A DNA stretch of 64,000 nucleotides from SMWN01 sp965221455 (GTDB lineage: Bacteria; Pseudomonadota; Gammaproteobacteria; Eutrophobiales; Eutrophobiaceae). The DNA lies in contig OZ244890.1 of NCBI GenBank assembly GCA_965221455.1, forward strand, positions 124,001 through 188,000. Reading direction: 5' to 3'. This document shows, in pieces, positions 26,701 to 35,700 of the stretch. The position numbers and the translations under genes were made by a program. The notes under the pieces are model-generated. The model had not been told where the DNA came from and made no database searches. It worked only from the letters and a program-made list of their open reading frames with translations. Positions within the stretch are counted from its first letter, which is position 1; each line of letters opens with the position of its first letter.

Positions 26701-29700
26701 GCCGCTCAAGGTCACGTTAATGTCATTCGCCGCACCGCTCCCACCTATGGCACCACCATTCGCTCGTGCTTCAATAAGCAAGTTGCCAGCCGTCAATGCC
26801 GATGTGTCGTTGGTAATGTTGCCTGCAATGGCACTGATGTCCAGATTGTTGGTCGCCAGGTTGACTGTCCCCAGACCCAGTCCATCCGCTTCGGTAATAA
26901 ATGCATCGCCGCCCGTCGCAGTCACCGTCAGACTCTCGACACTCAGATTGAGTTCATCGTCACTGTCAACGCCTATCCCCGTCGAGTTACGGATGGTCAC
27001 CCCCCCGCCTGTGATGTCTATCACATCGTCTGCGCCTGCAGCGTCTCTAATCGTGCCGCTTGATTCCAGTTCTATGTCACCTGTCCCCGCATCAATGCTG
27101 GCAATCGACATGGCGTTGGTTTCTGTAATATAGATACCGCCCGTGCCACTGTCGGCTCTCGCCGTCAAAGTGCCGCTCAAGGTCACGTTAATGTCATTCG
27201 CCGTACCGCTCGCACCTATGGCGGCATTACTCGCTTCAAGCAGAAGATTGGTCGCGGTGATGTCCGAGCCACTATTAGCAATACTGCTGGCAATCGCACG
27301 TAATTCAACATTGCCTGTCGCTGCATTGACTTCTCCAACCAGCATGTCTGTGGTCGTCTCACTGATATAGATGCCCCCCGTGCCACTCTCCGCTCTCGCC
27401 GTCAAAGTGCCGCTCAAGGTCACGTTAATGTCATTCGCCGCACCGCTCCCACCTATGGCACCACCATTCGCTCGTGCTTCAATAAGCAAGTTGCCAGCCG
27501 TCAATGCCGATGTCTCGTTGGTAATGTTGCCTGCAATGGCACTGATGTCCAGATTGTTGGTCGCCAGGTTGACTGTCCCCAGACCCAGTCCATCCGCTTC
27601 GGTAATAAATGCATCGCCGCCCGTCGCAGTCACCGTCAGACTCTCGACACTCAGATTGAGTTCATCGTCACTGTCAACGCCTATCCCCGTCGAGTTACGG
27701 ATGGTCACCCCCCCGCCTGTGATGTCTATCACATCGTCTGCGCCTGCAGCGTCTCTAATCGTGCCGCTTGATTCCAGTTCTATGTCACCTGTCCCCGCAT
27801 CAATGCTGGCAATCGACATGGCGTTGGTTTCTGTAATATAGATACCGCCCGTGCCACTGTCGGCTCTCGCCGTCAAAGTGCCGCTCAAGGTCACGTTAAT
27901 GTCATTCGCCGTACCGCTCGCACCTATGGCGGCATCATTCGCTCGTGCTTCAATAAGCAAGTTGCCAGCCGTCAATGCCGATGTCTCGTTGGTAATGTTG
28001 CCTGCAATGGCACTGATGTCCAGATTGTTGGTCGCCAGGTTGACTGTCCCCAGACCCAGTCCATCCGCTTCGGTAATAAATGCATCGCCGCCCGTCGCAG
28101 TCACCGTCAGACTCTCGACACTCAGATTGAGTTCATCGTCACTGTCAACGCCTATCCCCGTCGAGTTACGGATGGTCAACCCCCCGCCTGTGATGTCTAG
28201 CGCATCGTCTGCGCCTGCAGCGTCTCTAATCGTGCCGCTTGATTCCAGTTCTATGTCACCTGTCCCCGCATCAATGCTGGCAACCGACATGGCGTTGGTT
28301 TCTGTAATGAAAATGCCGCCCGTGCCACTGTCGGCTCTCGCCGTCAAAGTGCCGCTCAAGGTCACGTTAATGTCATTCGCCGTACCGCTCGCACCTATGG
28401 CGGCATTACTCGCTTCAAGCAGAAGATTGGTCGCGGTGATGTCCGAGCCACTATTAGCAATACTGCTGGCAATCGCACGTAATTCAACATTGCCTGTCGC
28501 TGCATTGACTTCTCCAACCAGCATGTCTGTGGTCGTCTCACTGATATAGATGCCCCCCGTGCCACTCTCCGCTCTCGCCGTCAAAGTGCCGCTCAAGGTC
28601 ACGTTAATGTCATTCGCCGCACCGCTCCCACCTATGGCACCACCATTCGCTCGTGCTTCAATAAGCAAGTTGCCAGCCGTCAATGCCGATGTGTCGTTGG
28701 TAATGTTGCCTGCAATGGCACTGATGTCCAGATTGTTGGTCGCCAGGTTGACTGTCCCCAGACCCAGTCCATCCGCTTCGGTAATAAATGCATCGCCGCC
28801 CGTCGCAGTCACCGTCAGACTCTCGACACTCAGATTGAGTTCATCGTCACTGTCAACGCCTATCCCCGTCGAGTTACGGATGGTCACCCCCCCGCCTGTG
28901 ATGTCTATCACATCGTCTGCGCCTGCAGCGTCTCTAATCGTGCCGCTTGATTCCAGTTCTATGTCACCTGTCCCCGCATCAATGCTGGCAATCGACATGG
29001 CGTTGGTTTCTGTAATATAGATACCGCCCGTGCCACTGTCGGCATTCGCCGTCAAAGTGCCGCTCAAGGTCACGTTAATGTCATTCGCCGCACCGCTCCC
29101 ACCTATGGCACCACCATTCGCTCGTGCTTCAATAAGCAAGTTGCCAGCCGTCAATGCCGATGTGTCGTTGGTAATGTTGCCTGCAATGGCACTGATGTCC
29201 AGATTGTTGGTCGCCAGGTTGACTGTCCCCAGACCCAGTCCATCCGCTTCGGTAATAAATGCATCGCCGCCCGTCGCAGTCACCGTCAGACTCTCGACAC
29301 TCAGATTGAGTTCATCGTCACTGTCAACGCCTATCCCCGTCGAGTTACGGATGGTCAACCCCCCGCCTGTGATGTCTATCGCATCGTCTGCGCCTGCAGC
29401 GTCTCTAATCGTGCCGCTTGATTCCAGTTCTATGTCACCTGTCCCCGCATCAATGCTGGCAATCGACATGGCGTTGGTTTCTGTAATATAGATACCGCCC
29501 GTGCCACTGTCGGCATTCGCCGTCAAAGTGCCGCTCAAGGTCACGTTAATGTCATTCGCCGTACCGCTCGCACCTATGGCGGAACCCAAACCACCTGCTG
29601 TCAGCAGTAAATCATTTGCAACGATACTTGCACCTGCACCAGTGCTATTGGTAACAGGTCCATCCCTCGTTACCAGAGTAAAATTATTTACACCTGTGGT

Positions 29701-32700
29701 AATCGCTAACAAATCAATCGCATTGGACTCGTCAATGCGTGTCGTCCCGTTGGTACCCGTCATATTCAGACTCGTAACAGAGGTGCTTAAATCAACCGCA
29801 GTTAATGCGTCATTGATTATTAGCCGATTTGCTCCTAAAACGAAACCACCGGCAAGCGCAGTGCCGTCACTCAGCGTCTCAATGGCATCAATCCTAAAGT
29901 CGCCTGTAGTTGTAAAACCACTGGTAAGATTAAATGTATCTGCGCCACCTACATCGACAATGCTGCCCGAACGCGTACCCCAGCCGGACGCACTCACTAC
30001 ATTTACACCCGAGCCTGTGTTCAGATTAAGATTTTCAATGGTCGTCCCTGTACCATAAGTGACAACCGGGGTACCACCGCTTCGAGTAACAGTCGTCGCA
30101 GTGACGGTATAATCATTCGCATCTGCATCACCCTGGTCATTAATGTTTAGGGTATCCCCAACCGCAGTATTTGCGCCGCCTGTGATGGAGACCGCTGACA
30201 AAATTCCATCCAGTGAGTTTGCATTACCCACGTTAATTGTGTCGTCACCCCCGCCCGCATCAACATCCAACGTTGTGGTTGCAACAGTGCTTGTCACGGT
30301 AAAACTATCATTGCCCGTACCGAGATTGATATTGATATCTTCCACGGTACCGTAAGTAATACCGCCTGTGAGTCCAAGACCGGTAATGCCTGTGCCTGTA
30401 ATCGCGCCCACGTTTGCGGTAGTGTCGCCTGCATCGCCCAGATTAATCGTGTCAGTATTGCCTTCACCGTTTAGTGTCAACTCTCCAATAACAGCGTTTA
30501 CATTCCCGGTATTGGTCGGCGCATTCGAGGAAATATTAAACACATCATTGCCACCGCCAGCATTGATTGTGAGCGCGTTTGTGAGCGCCTGAATATTAAA
30601 CGTATCGACATCCGTCGCACCGGTAAGGATTTCCATTTCAACAAAGGCGGTTCCATTTACGCGACCACTGGAACCATCAACGGCCGTTGTCATTGTATCA
30701 GGGCTATCAAATATATTCGGTCCTGCACCCAACCCGTTGACAGTCCATGTTGCTGTCGCATCAGATATGTTCAATGTATCTGTACCCAGACCACCGCCGA
30801 TGGTGCCGGCCCATGTCTGACCTGGCGCAATGGTGAATGTATCATTGACGGCGTTATCTCTGTCACCGAAAACATTATCGAAATTTGTAAAAGTCAAATC
30901 AAAACGACTGCCGCCTATAGTTGTAACACGACCGTTATTCGGACCATCAATAAAGAATTCTTCAGGAACACCGTCTCCTCCTGAGTCGATAATGAGCGTG
31001 TTGTTTTCACCGGCAGCACCGCCATCAATATTGGTGAAGGTATTCGTCGTCCCGTTTCTAAAAATGAATGTATCCGCCGATGTGCCGCCGCTCAACATTG
31101 TAACATCGGAAAATACAGTTTCTGTACCTGTGGCACCGAATGTGCCTGAGTCTGCTCCGGTTAGTAACCAGATAGTGTCAACATTCGGTGCAACAAGCAT
31201 CCCGCCCACAAAACTATTTATGTTGTCAAAGTCCGGCGCAGTCGCAACAATTGAGTCAACTGCACCTCCGGTAACCGTACCCTGTGAGCCGTCGATAGAT
31301 CCCGCACCTGTTACTGTCAACATTTGTGTGGAATCATAACCAGAAAAATCAAGACTATCTGAACCACCATTACCATCAATTCTGCCGGTAACGACAGCGT
31401 CACGATTAAATACAAATCGGTCTGCGCCGAGACCACCTGAAATATTACCCGTGTGATCTGCACGGATATTGAATGTATCTGCGCCGAGACCGCCTGAAAT
31501 ATTACCCGTGTGATCTGCAGATATATTGAATGTATCCGCTCCTCTTCCACCAATCAGATTTTCTATAGAACTAAAATTGAACCTTGCACCCTGGTATTGA
31601 TTCGTGCCATCGATTTCCCAAGTAGCCGTATCGTTGTTACCCGTAAGCGTATCCGTACCGCCTGAACCGATTAACGAGTTGATATTGTCAAACCTTCCGC
31701 CAATCCGCGGTGCTCCTGCGTTAGTACTGCGAAAACCCGCCAAATTCTGTGCGCTTAAAGCGACGGAAATCGGAGCCGTCAGAGAGCTATAATCAAGCGT
31801 ATTTATGCCCGCCCGGCCATCAATATTGCCGCTCACACTGCCACCATTAAAATCAAACCGATCATTCATGGCGTTACCGGTTAAATGATGCAGGTCGGTA
31901 AAATTGGCTGTTGAAGACAATGAAGCATTGGCTAAGGTTCCATCATCATCACCCGTCGTCAGCACCCAGGTATTCGCCTGGTTCTGAGCGATCAGGGTAT
32001 CGCGAAACGTCACTACGTTTGTAGCACCACCATCCAGATTAATCATGCCTGCGGTTAGCATACCGCCACCTAAATCGAGAACGGCTGCTATATTATTGTT
32101 GGTATCTACATTCAGACTGATTGTTCCGGCGGCACCGGCGTCGACTGCGAATGCACCAATGGTAATATCATCCGAAGAATTGAGTGTGATCGTGCCACCA
32201 CTTCTCGTCGTTATTGTGTTATTAACTGTTATATCACCACGTATTAAGGAAGACACTGTCACCGTATTCGCGCCGCCTGCTGATACAGCACCACCAATGG
32301 TGACTGTATCAGCAGACGCATTACCCGTATTCGTAATGGTGATATTGCCATTGCTGGTCGTTGCGCTTGTGATTGTTAACGCTCGATTACCGAGATTGTC
32401 AAAACTGATGGTGCCGTTACCCGCCGCAACATTAATATTGGTGAGTGTGACATCCGCTGTCGTGAAGTTATTATCAATATCGATATTGCCTGAAACTGTT
32501 GTATCAATATCAAATTGCGCAACTGATGTCTCAATCGCATCTGCACTACCGACACCGCTGACCGCATCAATAACCAATCTTCCTGTCGCACCAGTCGTAA
32601 TATTATTCACCCCGGCATTCGCATCCGTGACCGCGCCGCCGGTACTGATATTCACAGCTTCACTACCACCAGTCATACTGGTACTCGTCGTCCTCAGCTG

Positions 32701-35700
32701 ACCCAAAACGATATCGCCCGTCGTGGCATTGAAATCGATGATGTCATCGCCCGCATTCAGAATCGTACCGGCATTCATGGTGATGGCATCCGCTGCATTG
32801 ACTTCTATCTCACCACTGGTCGTGGTGATATCACCATCAATACCAAACACCACATCTGTGCCCGCCGTGACACTGTTTAAAGTGATTTTGCCTGTCGCCG
32901 TGCTCAACCCGTCATTCACATTCAGGTCACCACCAGTTGCACTTAAGGTCACAGTGCCCACACCAACGCCAATATCCCCTGTACTGACCGCATTTGCTGC
33001 CGTGCCAGCCACTATCGTTAGCGCACCCGCTGCCGTTGAGATATCAATATTGCCTGCCCGTCGCGTCGTGGCAGCAATCACATCCAGAGCCGCCGCTGCA
33101 TCAATGTGTATATCACCACTGTTCGCGCTGATTACACTAATCGATCCTGTTGATGTTTCCAGTCCATCGGCTGCCGTACCAATGCCCGTACTCGACTCGA
33201 TCACCGTGCGACCGCCTGCTGCTGTCGTAATGTTGTTCGCGCCTGCATTTATATCTGTAACCGCAGTCCCGGCATCGATATTGATTGCTTCGGCGCCTGC
33301 GGCCGTACTTGCACTTGTCGTAATCAACTGGCCTAAAACAACATCACCAAATAAGGCATTAATATCAATAATACCTCCCGCACTGAACACGGTACCATTG
33401 GCCATCGTCAAGTTATTCTGGTTTGCATTCACTGTGATTGTGCCTGCACCTGTGGTGCTTAAATCACCGCCCGCATTGAACGTGACGCCGGTACCCCCCG
33501 TCAGGTTTAACGCGCCTGTGACTGATGAAACCGCTTGATTTACGATTAATAACCGGTTGGCATTGAGTGTGACGCTACCCGCGCCGCCAGCTGTCACTGC
33601 ACTGTTGACAGTGATATCGTTTGCTGTTGCATTCACTGTGATTGCACCTGCACCCGTGGTGCTTAAATCACCGCCCGCATTGAACGTGACGCCGGTACCC
33701 CCCGTCAGGTTTAACGCGCCTGTGACTGATGAAACCGCTTGATTTACGATTAATAACCGGTTGGCATTGAGTGTGACGCTACCCGCGCCGCCAGCTGTCA
33801 CTGCACTGTTGACAGTGATATCGTTTGCTGTTGCATTCACTGTGATTGCACCTGCACCCGTGGTGCTTAAATCACCGCCCGCATTGAACGTGACGCCGGT
33901 ACCCCCCGTCAGGTTTAACGCGCCTGTGACTGATGAAACCGCTTGATTTACGGTTAACAACCGGTTGGCATTGAGTGTGACGCTACCCGCGCCGCCAGCT
34001 GTCACTGCACTATTGACAGTGATGCTGTTTGCTGTTGTTCCAATCGTGATATCATCACCAGCAGCACCTGTGGTCACAGACACGCCTGTGGTTGCGCCCG
34101 CCGTACCGATGCTTAAGCCGCCAGTATTGTCAACAACTTGAATATCGCCCGATGCCGTAGTCGCCGCCAAACCATTAGTCGCATGCGTTGCATTGATTTC
34201 GATAGCGTTGGTATTACCGATGCCGGTATCAGCAATCAATTCGATATTGGCCGCATTAACATCAGTCACAGCATTGGCATTGCCGACGATGAGACCGTCG
34301 GTACTGCCGGTACCTGCCGTCAGCGTCGCCCGTGCGCCAGCGGTTACGGCCGTTGCACCCGCCGTCTGGGTGAAAATGATGTCATCATTAGCAGTCAATA
34401 ACACATTACCACCGGCAGTCACTGGTCTATTGATGGTTAAGTCATTTCCCGCGCCAAGCACTTCAATATCAATGTTACCTGTAGTAGCATCATTGTTTAT
34501 TGCATTGCCGGTAGCGCTTATACGTAACGAACCCGTGTTATCGATCTGGATATCGTTTGAATTGGCGTTATTGGCCGCCAGCATTGATGTCACTGTTTCT
34601 ATTGCGTTAGCACCCGTACCAATACCGGTAAATGCATCCAGTGAAACAGAATCCGCGCTAATGTCAGTTGCAACATTGACATTACCTGTTATTGCCCTGA
34701 GTGCATTCAATACCACGCTAGAGTTTGATGAAGTGAGTGCTGTGACACCTGCGTTTTGTTCAAAGACAATATCGCCGCCTGTTGAATTCAGAGTCAATCG
34801 ACCTGAATTAACGGTAACCGCTGCCGACGCAGTGATGTTACCACCAGCATCTGCGAATAATTCATTGGTAAAAACCGACTCACCCGTTGCAAAATTAATA
34901 TCGGTCGCTGCATTCAGCCTGGTTCTATCTGCAATCTGATCCGTGCTCACGGCAGTGATCCCGTTTACCGTGAACCCTGCACCGCTAGTGAGTGTGAGAC
35001 GATTGGCCGTAATATTATTGAGTTCAGTGTTGTCAACCGTCAGATCACCAGCGGTGGCGCCCAGCCCGATTGAACGACCGATCGCGCCGTTCGCAGTGAC
35101 CGAGATGGTGGTATTGCCGCCGCCGCTGGTCGTTGCGCCTGTGGTATTCAAATCGATATCAGCGGCGGTGATATTGAGTGTATTGCCGCCGCTGTCGAAT
35201 GTGAACGTGTCACTCACGGTAAAGGCACCCGTGCCGTCGGTCGCGCCGGAAACCGCCGCGTCAGCATTGATGTTCACCGTCGTGGTCGCGGCATCTACGG
35301 TAAAATTATTGTTCAGCGTGATTCCGGCCGTCGCCAACAGCGACACCGTGCCCGTGAAATCGGCATCCAGGACAATTGAACCGTCAATACTAACGCTATC
35401 GACGGTGGCCATAACATTGTCACCGCCAGTAACTACCATCCCATCAGCACCTGCTGTTGTAGCCCGACCCAGTGACAATTCACCAGACGTAGTTAAAAAA
35501 TTCAGTTCTGCCTGGGAAAACTTTGCGTTTGCCACTGCCATTGTACCTATTGTAAATGTTCCCCCCACTTCAGAGAGTGAGATATCTCCCGAGCCTGCAT
35601 TCACAGTCGCCTCTATGGTAAAATCCTCACCAATCAGGGTAATATCTCCACCACCGGACGTGAGCGTGCCCGCCGCGCCTATCGTGATAGCCCCTGCATT

